Made by a program: the position numbers and the translations under genes | The notes under the pieces: model-generated | What the model saw: the letters and a program-made list of their open reading frames with translations, nothing else | Told to the model about the DNA's origin: nothing | Database searches by the model: none | Part shown: piece by piece, positions 11,701 through 21,879 of the stretch | Layout of the letters: the number at the start of each line of letters is the position of its first letter | Position numbering within the stretch: the stretch's first letter is position 1 | Assembly: GCA_030710605.1 (NCBI GenBank) | Contig: CP092868.1 | Span: forward strand, 26,107,050 to 26,171,049 | Origin: Cordylochernes scorpioides | Taxonomy: Eukaryota; Arthropoda; Arachnida; Pseudoscorpiones; Chernetidae | Length of the DNA stretch: 64,000 nucleotides | Direction: 5' to 3'

Positions 11701-12429
11701 TACACGAAGAATAAATCTGCATATGTATTATTAGAAATTAGTTGTAAAATTTTTGAAATAATCGGTAATACTTAGGATTTTTGTTTAAAAAGAACATCGA
11801 GACATAAGCAAATTAATAAAATTTGTTAAGAAGAATAACATACGAATATTACAAGGTATTAAGATAAAAGCGTAATAAGACTGAAAAGACGTTCCTACGA
11901 TTCGACGGAAACTGTGATAAAATTATGAGTATTTATAAGGTAAAACAGTTTAAAAGGATATTAAAATAAATGAACAAAACAGGGAATTCATGGGGTACAT
12001 CAATGGCTATTTATGTAATAAGCTTATATACGGCTCAGGTACATCAATATGTCTGTTTATACTATTATAAAACTATTTTTATTATTATTCTTTCAAGATT
12101 TTAACCACGGCTGCATTAACATAGTATAATCCCCAAGATATTCAAAAATCAAGCAGAAAATCTCTTTTTTTAAATAACATATATGTGAAAAGATAATTAA
12201 AAAAAAAGAAAAACGGTTGGTATTTCAAAAACATATTATATATGGATTCAAGTCGAAATACAATATGTAGAGAAAAAATAAAGGTAAATTATACTTTACA
12301 ATACTGATTATTTATAACTTATTGTGTATAGCTCAACTTGATCAACTTTCTTTCTCCACGATACTAATTATTACAGATAACTTCATCAACTTCCATCATT
12401 GCTTAACATACTGTAAATAACTACCTTGT
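11701..12429. other. AT-rich sequence without a visible gene
   Basis: No ORF, array or element could be assigned. Confidence 0.6.
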
Positions 12430-12612
12430 GGGTTCTTCTATCTGCTTATGTTGTTGCTTATTTGTTTAATGGATATGTTTATTCAATGCTCTTTTTCTTA
12501 ATTGTTTATTTTCTTTTTAATAATTCTGTTACCTACTCTACTACAATTATTGTAAATAGTTTCACGCACAATTATCCAGATCGGATATAGTGTGTCTTGT
12601 TTGTAACTGGTA
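12430..12612. repeat. Dispersed repeat R2, copy 2 (inverted)
   Basis: Reverse-complement relative of 6,075-6,262. The two copies form widely spaced inverted repeats around the 7-11 kb arrays. Confidence 0.65.
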
Positions 12613-12639
12613 AATAACAACAACCGTAAAGATAGAGGC

Positions 12640-12865
12640 TGCCCGATCGACATTCAAAGTTATTCAAATTAAAGATATTTCGACCAGTAAATCTTTTTAT
12701 TGTCTCGACGTTTGGACAAAAATCTTTTGTCCTTGTCTAATGCAATTTTCTAACGCCTTACCAAATGTTATAATTTTTGTTTGCTCCTGACGAGGACAAA
12801 AGAATTTTGTCGAAACGTCGAGACAATAAAAAAGATTTACTGGCCGAAGTATCTATTATTTGAAG
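12640..12865. mobile_element. Family IV fold-back hammerhead element
   Basis: The arms share AGTAAATCTTTTTATTGTCTC and its complement. The right arm carries an intact hammerhead (12,781-12,826). The left arm carries a decayed inverted copy (12,704-12,744, GAAAC changed to CAAAC). The outer end GATAGAGGCTGCC recurs at 22,965 and 54,920. Confidence 0.7.
12781..12826 (+). ncRNA. Hammerhead ribozyme H12
   Basis: CTGACGA (12,787-12,793), long stem II GACAAAA/TTTTGTC with loop GAA, then GAAACGTC (12,812-12,819). Stem I is CTC/GAG, extended by TTG/CAA past a bulged A. The palindromic ACGT stem III is the Penelope-type minimal form. Confidence 0.75.
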
Positions 12866-13047
12866 AATAATAATAATACTGATTATTTATAACATAAAAT
12901 AAAATCTCTTGTACACATATATAGTCCTTTGTTTTTACTTCAATCCCAATTATTGCAGTAGGCTTATAGAACGGATCATATTTGAAAAAAAAAAAAAAGG
13001 ATATATATTGGATAAATGAAGTAGTGGAGCTATTTAAAATAGTTTCG

Positions 13048-13140
13048 GGGAGTCGGTGGAAGGATGGTCTAAACCAGGGGTGGCGAACCTTTTTATATTA
13101 GAAGGCCAATTTTCATTTTACCATTTTTGAGAAGGCCGCA

Positions 13141-13182
<42 letters not shown>

Positions 13183-13640
13183 TATATAATATATGACATT
13201 TATATTAGATATTTTCAATAAAATAATGAAAGTAATTGAAAACTGCGAAACAAAAATTATAGTTTTGAATTTAAGAAAAGGCCACAACTTGGGCAAGAAA
13301 AGGCCACATGCGGCCTTAAGGCCGCACGTTCGCCACCCCTGGTCTAAACCGTTGATTTTCGATTGCTACGACCCGGGTTGGATTCTTGCATTGGGCACTT
13401 TTTTTTTCTGATTTAATTTAAAAAATGCTCCGATGGCCCCCGATTCTTACAAAAGGCCAACCCCACCAGCGAGTGCAAGTAACCAAACGGGGCTCTGGCA
13501 CATTTGTAAGTGCCAAGTCAAACTGCTTTTCACATGTGTAGACATGTGGTGCACTTACAGTAAAAGCAGTCGCCTACTTCTACCCACCATGATTATCATG
13601 GCCTGTACCACTTGTACTAGGGATAAGAAAAAAGTTTCAA
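13048..13640 (+). mobile_element. SINE-1 (tRNA-derived), interrupted by a hAT MITE
   Basis: The head GGAGTCGGTGGAAGGATGG continues after the hAT insert into a B-box-like segment (GGGTTGGATTC, mutated from GGTTCGATTCC). A conserved ~200-bp body follows. Sister copies are at 42,731-43,018, 16,837-17,110 and 45,119-45,400. Confidence 0.75.
13075..13341. mobile_element. hAT MITE inside SINE-1
   Basis: Terminal repeats CAGGGGTGGCGAACC / CGCCACCCCTG are flanked by the 8-bp duplication GTCTAAAC (13,067-13,074 and 13,342-13,349). The intact SINE at 42,745 shows the empty site. The interior has an (AT)n run at 13,148-13,190 and no transposase. Confidence 0.9.
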
Positions 13641-13839
13641 TAGTTGATATTGAGCATTTGTTAATTGGCCAATCAGAGTTAACATGTTTTAATGATCACA
13701 GAAAGCGTAGATTAAACCATAATCATCCTTAAAGAATTTTGGTCTTTCGGAGGAAAAAGCCAGAGAATATCTTTTGCTATGATAAAAGATATTTTATCAA
13801 ATTACGAAACTATTTTAGACGCGTAATATTCTTTTTAAA

Positions 13840-14085
13840 ATAAAACAATTTCTGCTGCCCTTACTGCAATGGAAAAATTAAAGGGAGGGCCTGGCTCATC
13901 AGTGGTGAACCCTCCCAGCGGTTTCGCCAGTTTAATCTACCATACCGCTGTTATATTGCATTTTTGGAACTTCCTTTTATAGTGATACTGATGCTTGACT
14001 CTTCGAATGGGTATTTTAGATGAACTATGGATATAAGCTTTTAGGACAGCAGAATTACATATAATTATAAATATTCTGAAAATAG
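13840..14085 (-). mobile_element. Family III element
   Basis: Contains CTGCCCTTACTGCAATGG, the ribozyme-like core (13,883-13,949) and the downstream CATTTTTGGAACTTCC segment shared with 20,400 and 49,155. Confidence 0.65.
13883..13949 (-). ncRNA. Scrambled-order hammerhead-like motif, CTGGC/GCCAG variant
   Basis: Same order as 2,270-2,336, but the stem II pair is CTGGC/GCCAG and the triplet is GTA. The changed pair remains complementary, which is compensatory evidence for pairing. Confidence 0.5.
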
Positions 14086-14109
14086 AGCAATCCATATTTT
14101 TATATTTGT

Positions 14110-14240
14110 TCATAAAGGGCACATCTTGGATTCAATAAATAATCTTTTATTTCCGATATTTCAATGGGCTAAACGGCCATCTTTTTCAAGGATCTCATCC
14201 CCTCTCGCGGCAAGCCGCGCATTACACTTGAGACACGGGC
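14110..14240. mobile_element. Penelope-like terminal relic
   Basis: ATCTTTTATTTCCGATATTT followed by a GGGCTAAACGGCC hairpin and TTTTTCAAGG resembles the decayed hammerhead ends at 23,405 and 40,807. Confidence 0.3.
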
Positions 14241-14690
14241 GTCTCACAATCTCTTCGGGCGAAAATCATCCAAATGAAAATGTAATGTATACAAATAAAT
14301 ATCGTACAATACTAATTAAAATAAATGAATAAATAGAGTGAAAAGTAAATATCTATATATACAAAATAAATATACCAGGTTGTACCAAAAGTTCGTAAAT
14401 ACTTGAAAAAAGTGAAATACCAATATTATTCGTCATAAAATTATTTAGTGTTATGTATAATATATTTCTAACATGTATATAGTAATTGTATTATGCATTA
14501 TTATGTATTCGCGGTAATAATATTGTAGCGTAGAAATCAAGTCTTTGTATATCTGAAGATGTGAAAGAGTATTTATTGATGACTTCACTACGACCAGTCG
14601 ACAATTATTAACAAATCAACCAAACTATCTACAGCTAGAGAATATCGAGCAAGCAAGCTAGGTAACTAAATGATGATTTTACAAATAATA
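14241..14690. other. No gene seen
   Basis: AT-rich. The phrase CCAAAAGTTCGTAAATACTT and its surroundings resemble 1,070-1,210, so a short dispersed repeat is shared with the window start. Confidence 0.5.
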
Positions 14691-14694
14691 AATC

Positions 14695-14965
14695 TTTAAA
14701 ATTTTACACAAAAAAATTTACTGGCAATGCGCTTCTTTTTAAATATCATCAAATATTATCTCTACAGACCTTACTGCAATGATATAGTTAATGAATGAGA
14801 GGGCTTGGCTCATCAGTAGTGAACCCTCTCAGTGGTTTCGCCAAATTAATGATGAGCCAAGCCCTCTCATTCATTAACTCATATCATTGCAGTAAGGTTT
14901 GAAGATATAATATATGATGATATTTAAAAGAAGCGCATTGCCAGTAAATTTATTTGTGTAAAAAT
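14695..14965. mobile_element. Family III palindrome folded at the ribozyme core
   Basis: Two ~100-bp arms (TTTACTGGCAATGCGCTTCT and complement outermost) meet at TGATGA. The loop contains GAACCCTCTCAGTGGTTTCG. The A strand of the core is deleted, so it cannot form the motif. Confidence 0.65.
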
Positions 14966-15654
14966 TTAACGATAAGATGGCAATTAAATTTAATTTACTA
15001 ATATATCTTTCCAAATATTAACATTGAATAATTGAATTAAATTATAAATATATATTATATTTCTGTACCACAATATTATTGGCCAAGTAATAAGAAAAAC
15101 AACGTTTTAAAGACAAACACCAACTTTTGAGAGAACCTTAAAGATTTTCTAAGGCAGCAAACCTTCTGGAATGTATGGCGACCATTTTAGCTAAGAATAT
15201 AGGTTGGTGAGTCTTAAGAAAACTGGATTTCTGACACAGAATGATATTTTTAAATTTCGTTATGTCAAAAGAGTTCTCAAAATGGTTGAAAAGCCGCTTC
15301 GCTCTTTCAAAAGGAAGAATGTGATTGAGCGAAGAGGGAGGTGTCTTTTTGTGGCACAAAGGCGGAAGTTGTGGTGCCATTTACTTCCTGTGTTTACCTG
15401 TCAGGGTGTTCTGCGTTTGCTTCCTTCCCAGAACTAGAGAATGGCTTCAAATATGTGCTGTTGCTTTTACCGACTGTACAACGGAATATGTTAGAAGAAG
15501 ATAGCCATGTGTTTATATGTTTTTCTGAATGAATTCTCTTTTTCGATTTTGTATTTTGTGTTGGGGGAAGGTGTTGCAGCAGATACAATGCTATTTCGAT
15601 TCAATATTTGCCACAATTTGTATGATAACTCCGTTTAGTTTCTATTGTAGTCTC
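14966..15654. other. No recognised gene
   Basis: A 77-codon ORF (15,204-15,437, +) with basic residues lies in a less AT-rich patch. It has no recognised domain, splice signal or second copy, so it is not called as a gene. Confidence 0.35.
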
Positions 15655-16435
15655 CGAAATAGTGTTGCAGGGGCCAAGCTAATCTTCTCTGTATCCTTCT
15701 ATTGTAGTAGTTGTACCGCCCAAAAAGTATAAAAAGACCATGCTAATCGTCTCTGTATCCTTCCTATTGTAGTAGTTGTACCACCCAACAAGTATCACAG
15801 GGGCCATGCTAATCGTCTCTGTATCCTTCCTATTGTAGTAGTTGTACCGCCCAACAAGTATCACAGGGGCCATGTTAATCTTCTCTGTATCCTTCTTATT
15901 GTAGTAGTTGTACCGCCCAACAAGTATCACAGGGTCCATGTTAATCTTCTCTGTATCCATCCTATTGTAGTAGTTGTACCGCCCAAAAAGTATCACAGGG
16001 GCCATGTTAATCTTCTCTGTATCCATCCTATTGTAGTAGTTGTACCGCCGAACTGGTATCACAGGGACCATGCTAATCTTCTCTGTATCCTTCCTATTGT
16101 AGTAGTTTACCGCTGAACAAGTATCACAGGGGCCATGCTAATCTTCTCTGTATCCTTCCTATTGTAGTAGTTGTACCGCCGAAAAGTATCACAGGGGCCA
16201 TGCTAATCTTCTCTGTATCCTTCCTATTGTAGTAGTTGTACCGCCGAAAAAGTATCACAGGGGCCATGCTAATCTTCTCTGTATCCTTCCTATTGTAGTT
16301 GTTCAATCACCGATCAAGTATCACAGGGGCCATGCTAATCTTTTCTGTATCCTTCCTATTGTAGTAGTTGTACCGTCCAACAAGTATCACAGGAGCCATG
16401 CTAATCTTCTCTGTATCCATCCTATTGTAGTAAGA
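15655..16435 (-). repeat. 66-bp satellite derived from U6 snRNA (about 12 units)
   Basis: On the minus strand each unit contains GATACAGAGAAGATTAGCAT then GGCCCCTG: 28 bases of U6 snRNA including the ACAGAGA box and AGC triad. The rest (GATACTTGTTGGGCGGTAC, ACTACTACAATAGGAAG) is not U6. Since 66 is a multiple of three, the minus strand shows a 22-residue repeat ORF, which is an artefact. No unit has a complete U6 or an obvious U6 promoter. Confidence 0.85.
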
Positions 16436-16836
16436 CCCTATATGCAATCAACCAAGGTGTCATAAGACCCCGGAAGGCCGCCAAGAAAGTTGCCAAGAGG
16501 GAGAGAGGAAACCCCTCCTGAAGAGATGAAGGATGTTCTACGAAACAGGGTCACCCCCCCCCCCCCTGACTGTAAGGTCACGGTCGTGGGGTCAGGTTAT
16601 TTTGGTCAAACCGTTGCTTTACGACCCCCATACACAGAACCCTGTATACCCACCCAGCGATGCTTACATTCATGATTGTTAATGATGGAATTACTTCTAA
16701 GATATTTTCTTTCACATAAAAGACACATATTTCTATATACAATTAGTACACATCAAGTTGTAAAAATAATTTTAGATTACTTGGCTCATCAGTAATGAAC
16801 CTTCTCATTGATTTCGTCAATTCAACCTAACAGATC
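16436..16836. other. No definite gene; GC-richer fragment
   Basis: 16,490-16,675 has a 61-codon ORF with a GxGxxG-like phrase (KVTVVGSGYFG). It spans a C run at 16,555-16,566 and has no other Rossmann context. 16,780-16,850 matches a decayed family III core. Confidence 0.25.
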
Positions 16837-17110
16837 ACTTTAACTATTGTATATCCATTCTTTTTTCTTTTCTTTTTTTGCTTATCCCAAGAACACGTGG
16901 TCCATGATAATCATGGTGGGTAGAAGTTGGCGATTGCTTTTACTGTAAGTGTACCATATGTTTACACATGTGAAAAGCAGTTCGACTTTGCACTTACAAA
17001 TGTGCCAGAGCTCCCGTTTAGTTACTTGCACTCGTTGGTGGGATTGGATATTTGCAAGAATTGGGGGCCATTTGCGCAATTTTTGTATGTAAATTCTGGT
17101 TATATCATCT
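16837..17110 (-). mobile_element. SINE-1 body, reverse orientation
   Basis: Contains CCATGATAATCATGG, TTTACTGTAAGTGTACCATA and CACATGTGAAAAGCAGTT, the complement of the SINE-1 body. The tRNA-like head is not preserved. Confidence 0.7.
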
Positions 17111-17284
17111 GTAATTAAAGGTTTATTCTTTTTGAAGGTATTTAACGAAACTATGAAGAGATTAATCTGTAATTGTAGAGATTTGACAAAACATTTGCTT
17201 CGAACATTGCTCTTTCTAGTAAAGGACAGGACAAATACTAAATACTTTTAAGTCAACATAAGCCAACATTATACATAGCACATT

Positions 17285-18345
17285 CTGTTACTCTTGTAAA
17301 ACATCATTTTGTCTCAAGCCCCAACAATGTACAGAAGTAACAGAGAGGAAGAATGAAATGGTAAAACACATCATTCTGTCTCAAGACCCAACAATGTACA
17401 GAAGTAAAAGACAGGAAGAATGAAATGGTAAAACACATCATTCTGTCTCAAGCTCCAACAATGTACAGAAATAGATAGGAAGAATGAAATGGTAAAAGGC
17501 ATCATTCTGTCCCAAGCCCCAACAATGCACAGAAGTAACAGACAGGAAGAATGAAATGGTAAAACGCATCATTCTGTCTCAAGCCTGAACAATGTACAGA
17601 AGTATCAGACAGGAATAATGAAATGGTAAAACGCATCATTCTGTCTCAAGCCCCAACAATGCACAGAAGTAACAGACAGGAAGAATGAAATGGTAAAACG
17701 CATCATTCTGTCTCAAGCTCCAACAATGTACAGAAGTAACAGACACGAAGAATGAAATGGTAAAACGCATCATTCTGTCTCAAGCCCCAACAATGTACAG
17801 AAGTAACAGACAGGAAGAATGAAATGGTAAAACGCATCATTCTGTCTCAAGTCCCAACAATGTACAGAAGTAACAGACAGGAAGAATGAAATGGTAAAAC
17901 ACATCATTCTGTCTCGACCTCCAACAATGTACAGAAGTAACAGACAGGAAGAATGAAATGGTAAAACACATCATTTTGTCTCAAGCCCCAACAATGTACA
18001 GAAGTAACAAACAGGAAGAATGAAATGGTAAAACGCATCATTTTGTCTCAATCCTCAATAATGTACTGAAGTAACAGACAGGAAGAATTAAATGGTAAAA
18101 CACATCATTCTGTCTCAAGCCCCAACAATGTACAGAAGTAACAAACAGGAAGAATGAAATGGTAAAACGTATCATTCTGTCTCAAGCCCCAACATTGTAC
18201 AGAAGTAACAAACAGGAAGAATGAAATGGTAAAACATATCATTCTGTCTCAAGCCCCAACATTGTACAGAAGTAACAGACAGGAAGAATGAAATGGTAAA
18301 ACGCATCATTCTGTCTCAAGCTCCAACAATGTGAACAACTAGCGG
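17285..18345. repeat. 67-bp satellite, array 1 (about 16 units)
   Basis: Exact 67-bp period with CAACAATGTACAGAAGTAAC, AGACAGGAAGAATGAAATGG and TAAAACGCATCATTCTGTCT. There are no variable spacers, so it is not a CRISPR. The paralogous array is 45,585-46,615. Confidence 0.95.
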
Positions 18346-18836
18346 ACGGGAAGAATGCTGGCAATCACGTGTCATATAGCGGAGCCAATTTGCGAAGAGT
18401 TCCATTGTTATGTTTAACAAAGACCTCCCAGAGAACACGCAAAAACAGAACAACCCTATTAGTGACGTCAGACTAGAGAGTCATAGTTATTTTTTTAAAT
18501 ATCAGTTTTTCATTTGTTGTTATTATATATGCCACAGAGTACAGGCCATAAATAATTGGGGGTGGTGTAAAGGAAGAGGTTTATGATGACTGTCTTTTAC
18601 TTGTGTCAGCTGTTGGCTTAGCGTCCATTGTAGATTGATCCATTGTTTAATTGGAGATAAGACCAGAGAGAGATTGAGATTGAAACTGATTTATTACAAA
18701 GTCCATATAAGATTATATAAGATTAAATATAGATAAAATATAAATAAATAAGATTATATAATGATAAATATATGAATAAATAGATAAAAAATAATTGATA
18801 AATATACATATATATGTATAAAATATATATACAAGG
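18346..18836. other. Array flank without a visible gene
   Basis: Includes GACGTCAGACTAGAGAGTC and a GAGATTGAAACTGATTTATT segment that recurs at 20,155, 46,955 and 48,900. On the minus strand it reads as an AATAAA-containing 3' end. Confidence 0.45.
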
Positions 18837-18953
18837 TCTTCATTGGTTGCGCCCACCGCGGGAAAGACTCCGCCACCGATGGACTGCGAGACAGATATTG
18901 ATATAAATATATGATTAAATAGATGCAAATATATAAAATAATTATTGTACATA

Positions 18954-19116
18954 CAGTAGAACCTCCCTGTAAAGGACAACACTTAATTGCAGAGCCAAAG
19001 TGTCCTTTAGGGAGAGGTGTCCTCTTACTGGAGAGTTGCTAAATAGTAAAAATGGTAATTTTGTAAATGAAAACTGTCATTTGTAGAAAGGTATCCGCTA
19101 AAGGGCGGTTCTACTG
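18954..19116. mobile_element. TA-flanked MITE (163 bp)
   Basis: Terminal repeats CAGTAGAACCTCCCTGTAAA and GGGCGGTTCTACTG with TA on both sides. The paralogue at 47,609-47,768 was inherited with the block. Confidence 0.8.
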
Positions 19117-19143
19117 TATATATATAAAATATATACAAGGTCT

Positions 19144-19377
19144 TCATTGGTGGCGCCCAACGCGGGTTGGACTCGGCCACCGATGGACTGCGAGAGTTCT
19201 TTCCCACAGAGTGGGCAGGTCTAAGTGTTGGCTGGTGTTGTCTACCTCAAGACCAAGATGGTACTTGTAGATGGTAGCCTTCGCCACATTTGTCAGTTTC
19301 ACTGCCTCGGGATGGAGTTCTACACCAAACAGCAATGCCTGTAGATCCAGGGACTTGTCACAGGGGACAAACACTTC
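19144..19377 (-). pseudogene. Decayed coding exon a, block 1 (unrecognised gene)
   Basis: The frame reads EVFVPCDKSLDLQALLFGVE, then LHPEAVKLTNVAKATIYKYH and LWERTLAVHRW before a TGA. Block 2 has the same frame with a proper acceptor (TTTCTATCCAG); here the AG is GG, so the splice site is lost. About half the codon differences between copies are synonymous. A 58-bp piece of its 3' end is repeated at 18,837-18,893. The protein family is not recognised. Confidence 0.4.
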
Positions 19378-19545
19378 CCGGAGAAAAAGAAAGACAATTG
19401 ACAATTAACACAATTTTATTGACATCTTGTCAATATAGGTCAAAGTTGACAGTCCACACTATATATGATAAATTACTAATAATGAAGATAATGATTAAAA
19501 CGAAAAATTAAAATAAAAAATATGCTATATTTCACCATCACTACA

Positions 19546-19662
19546 TCACCATCTCCTCAGCAGTGAAGCATACGATCTAACGTTTTCTTTGTAGATCACG
19601 GAATACATGGTGTCACTGAAGACCCGCTGGCGATTCTCTACCAAACTCTGCAGCGGTGATGG
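19546..19662 (-). pseudogene. Coding exon b, block 1 (unrecognised gene)
   Basis: After acceptor GTCGCTTTAG the frame PSPLQSLVENRQRVFSDTMY, then SVIYKENVRSYASLLRRW, runs 38 codons to TGA. Block 2 keeps the frame with one in-frame codon lost. An AATAAA follows downstream on the minus strand, so it may be a terminal exon. It is called a pseudogene because the neighbouring exons are damaged. Confidence 0.35.
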
Positions 19663-19897
19663 CTAAAGCGACATGTACAGAGAAAGAGAGAATAGTACTT
19701 ACAATATAGTCAGTCAAAAACCTCTAGCCACATTGACATGTGTAGTCATATATTTATTGTAATCATTGTACAAGTAACCCCTCATGGCCTGGTACTACAT
19801 GTGTAGAAATGTGACTAAATTGAGATTGAAACATATTTATTAATCATACATATAAATTTATATAGGGTCAATATATATTTTAAAAAATAATAAAAAA

Positions 19898-20121
19898 TTA
19901 AACTAAAATATTATTTTCATTAGACGAATTACACTGAGGGTCTTCTGGAATGATGTCACATTCCGGCCTGAAGTCAGACAGCGTTTCGCGTAGATCGGAC
20001 ATCTCCCCGACATGTGATATTGTCATGTCGAGGAATAGCTTCAGAACAGACCTCTACTCAGACGTCAGGTACTCGAAGACGTCCTCCCTGTTAGAAGGGG
20101 AAATAACAGCGTCTTCTATCT
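19898..20121 (-). pseudogene. Coding exon c with premature stop, block 1
   Basis: After acceptor AAAACTTTTAG the frame reads KIEDAVISPSNREDVFEYLT and then SE followed by TAG at 20,054-20,056, where block 2 has CAG. Beyond the stop the frame continues (RSVLKLFLDMTISHVGEMSD). A terminal TAA is at 19,898-19,900, with AATAAATATG about 50 bases on. The family is unknown; the lesion is clear. Confidence 0.45.
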
Positions 20122-20234
20122 TCTAAAAGTTTTTATAGAGAGGTGAGAAAGATTGAGATTGAAACTGATTTATTATAACGTCCATATAAGATTATATAAG
20201 GTTAAATACATAAAATGAATAAATAAGATTAACG

Positions 20235-20522
20235 ATGATAGATATCAAAATTCAAAACTATTTTAAAGGCGTAAGATTCTTTTTGATATTAAACAATTTC
20301 TACTGCCCTTACTGCAATGGAAAAATTAATGAGAGGGCCTGGCTCATCAATGGTGAACCCTCTCAGCGGTTTCGCCAATTTAATCTACCATACCGCTGTT
20401 ATATTGCATTTTTGGAACTTCCTTTTATAGTGATACTGGTGATAGACTCTTTGAATGGGTATTTTAGAAGAAATATGGACATAAGCTTTGAGGACAGTAG
20501 AATTACATACATTTATAAATAT
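20235..20522 (-). mobile_element. Family III element
   Basis: Shares TTTCTACTGCCCTTACTGCA and the core with 13,840 and 49,000. It ends in ATACATTTATAAATAT, the target of the ribozyme element inserted at 20,523. Its other arm resumes at about 20,860-20,935. Confidence 0.65.
20331..20397 (-). ncRNA. Scrambled-order hammerhead-like motif, GAGAGGG variant
   Basis: The extra helix is GAGAGGG/CCCTCTC instead of GGGAGGG/CCCTCCC, a compensatory change. Stem II is GCCAG/TTGGC with one G-T wobble. The core has TTGATGA for CTGATGA, so cleavage is unlikely here. Confidence 0.4.
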
Positions 20523-20847
20523 AAATGGAAAATTTGCCGGGAGGAAATTAATCCATGGAAGCAATGGTCGCCTCTCCCGTCAAAATTAACGTCAGAATCT
20601 GACGCCATCTATTGACCGTCGCCGCAACTAGCGGCATTGGGTCGGTGACAAAGCCACAACACCAACTTTGGCAAACTGGTACTGGGCCATTAGCCCGAAA
20701 CCATGGTCTCTAGGTGGACGCTTATCAGTTTGCCAAAGTTGGTGTTGTGGCTTTGTCACCGACCCGAGGCCGCTAGTTGCGGCGACGGTCAATAGATGGC
20801 GTCAGATTCTGACGTTTATTTTGACGGGAGAGGCGACCATTGCTTCC
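20523..20847. mobile_element. Family V fold-back ribozyme element, block-1 specific
   Basis: A ~120-bp inverted repeat (GGTCGCCTCTCCCGTCAAAA outermost) encloses a hammerhead remnant. It is flanked by the 12-bp duplication ATTTATAAATAT (20,511-20,522 and 20,848-20,859). Block 2 at 49,255-49,280 has one copy of that target and no insert. Confidence 0.85.
20675..20714 (+). ncRNA. Decayed hammerhead H9 at the fold-back centre
   Basis: Stem II GGGC/GCCC, GAAA, palindromic stem III ACCATGGT and triplet GTC are kept. The CTGACGA side is replaced by GGTACT, exactly where the inverted arm joins. Compare the intact relative at 36,900-36,939. Confidence 0.6.
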
Positions 20848-21007
20848 ATTTATAAATATATAATATCAAAAAGAATCTTACGCCTTTAAAATAGTTTTGA
20901 ATTTTGATAACAGATGGCGCGCTAGTGCATCATATTAATAATGATAGATATAGGAATAAATATATATAAATAGATGAAATAATTGACAAATATACATATA
21001 TATATAA

Positions 21008-21012
<5 letters not shown>

Positions 21013-21039
<27 letters not shown>
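21013..21039. repeat. (GA)n microsatellite
   Basis: A run of about 13 GA units; shorter in block 2 near 49,750. Confidence 0.85.
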
Positions 21040-21044
<5 letters not shown>

Positions 21045-21221
21045 GGTAGTTATTCATACAAGGTGTAACCATATTCAAAGCCTTCTTAACTCCAATCTCC
21101 AGCCGACTAAGTGTCAACAGACCCACTACCACGAATTGTACGAACTCCTGGAGCCACGTACAGTAACCACACTATCTATCCCCGAGTCAATCTTCAGACT
21201 TATTGTCTTACGTTGTGACAT
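21040..21221 (-). pseudogene. Frameshifted copy of the block-2 coding exon d
   Basis: Starts MSQRKTISLKIDSGIDS, then a two-base insertion relative to 49,714-49,935 shifts the frame to an early stop. The downstream sequence still matches the block-2 codons for LLTLSRLEIGVKKALNMVTP. Family not identified. Confidence 0.4.
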
Positions 21222-21534
21222 CCAGTTGATCAGATGTTTCTACTGGTTCAAAATCACATTAATAGGTACCGCTCAGCAAGAGCAACCTAGTTCATGATAA
21301 TTGAAACAGTGAATAATATGTGAAGGCTATTCATATATTAAACAAATTTTAACGCGGGATCCAATCCCGGTTCATGACTGTCGGGAGTCGAGGGGGTTAC
21401 CCACTCGTCCACCGACTTATTTTCAGATGTTTCCAGGTTTTAGGTAAGTTCCTTAATGTTTTTGCATCCAATATGTTGATACTTAAGAAGGTTTCAATCT
21501 GAATCGGTCTTTACCATGTCAACCTATGTAAAAA

Positions 21535-21825
21535 CAATGTGAAAAAATAGTACAAATGTGATATTGTACTGGAATAAGGTGCATAAATTAATAAAAAGGC
21601 ATCTCTTTATCGTGCAACTGAAAGTTGCTGATGGCTTGCGCCATCTATCGGAATAAATATCAACTATTTTCGTTGATTTTTAATTATTCCAAGAATGGGT
21701 ATTTGGCCAATTCTGGAATAATTAAAAATCAACGAGAATAGTTGATATTTATTCCGATAGATGGCGCAAGCCATCAGAAACTTTCAGTTGCACGATAAGG
21801 AGATGCCATTTTCTTAATATGTAAA
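21535..21825. mobile_element. Family I fold-back element without ribozyme
   Basis: Arms of about 105 bp run from GGCATCTCCTTATCGTG-like ends through GGCGCAAGCCATCAG and CGTTGATTTTTAATTATTCC. The centre is only AAGAATGGGTATTTGGCC, so the hammerhead segment is gone. Paralogue 50,255-50,545. Confidence 0.75.
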
Positions 21826-21879
21826 TACAGTTCGAATTTTTCATTTACAAGGTACCAAGGCATAGTTTTTATAACAAAA

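Noticed and set aside
15204-15437. 77-codon basic ORF
   Set aside because: No motif, splice signal or paralogue; overlapping ORFs of similar length on the other strand.
15679-16306. Minus-strand repeat proteins of 22 residues per unit
   Set aside because: They follow from the 66-bp U6-derived unit being divisible by three; the frame runs through snRNA sequence.
16490-16675. Rossmann-type oxidoreductase fragment (KVTVVGSGYFG)
   Set aside because: One short GxGxxG phrase across a C homopolymer is too little; no further domain sequence.
17285-18345. CRISPR-like regular repeats (also 39,318-40,262 and 45,585-46,615)
   Set aside because: Units are contiguous with no unique spacers, and the DNA is eukaryotic.
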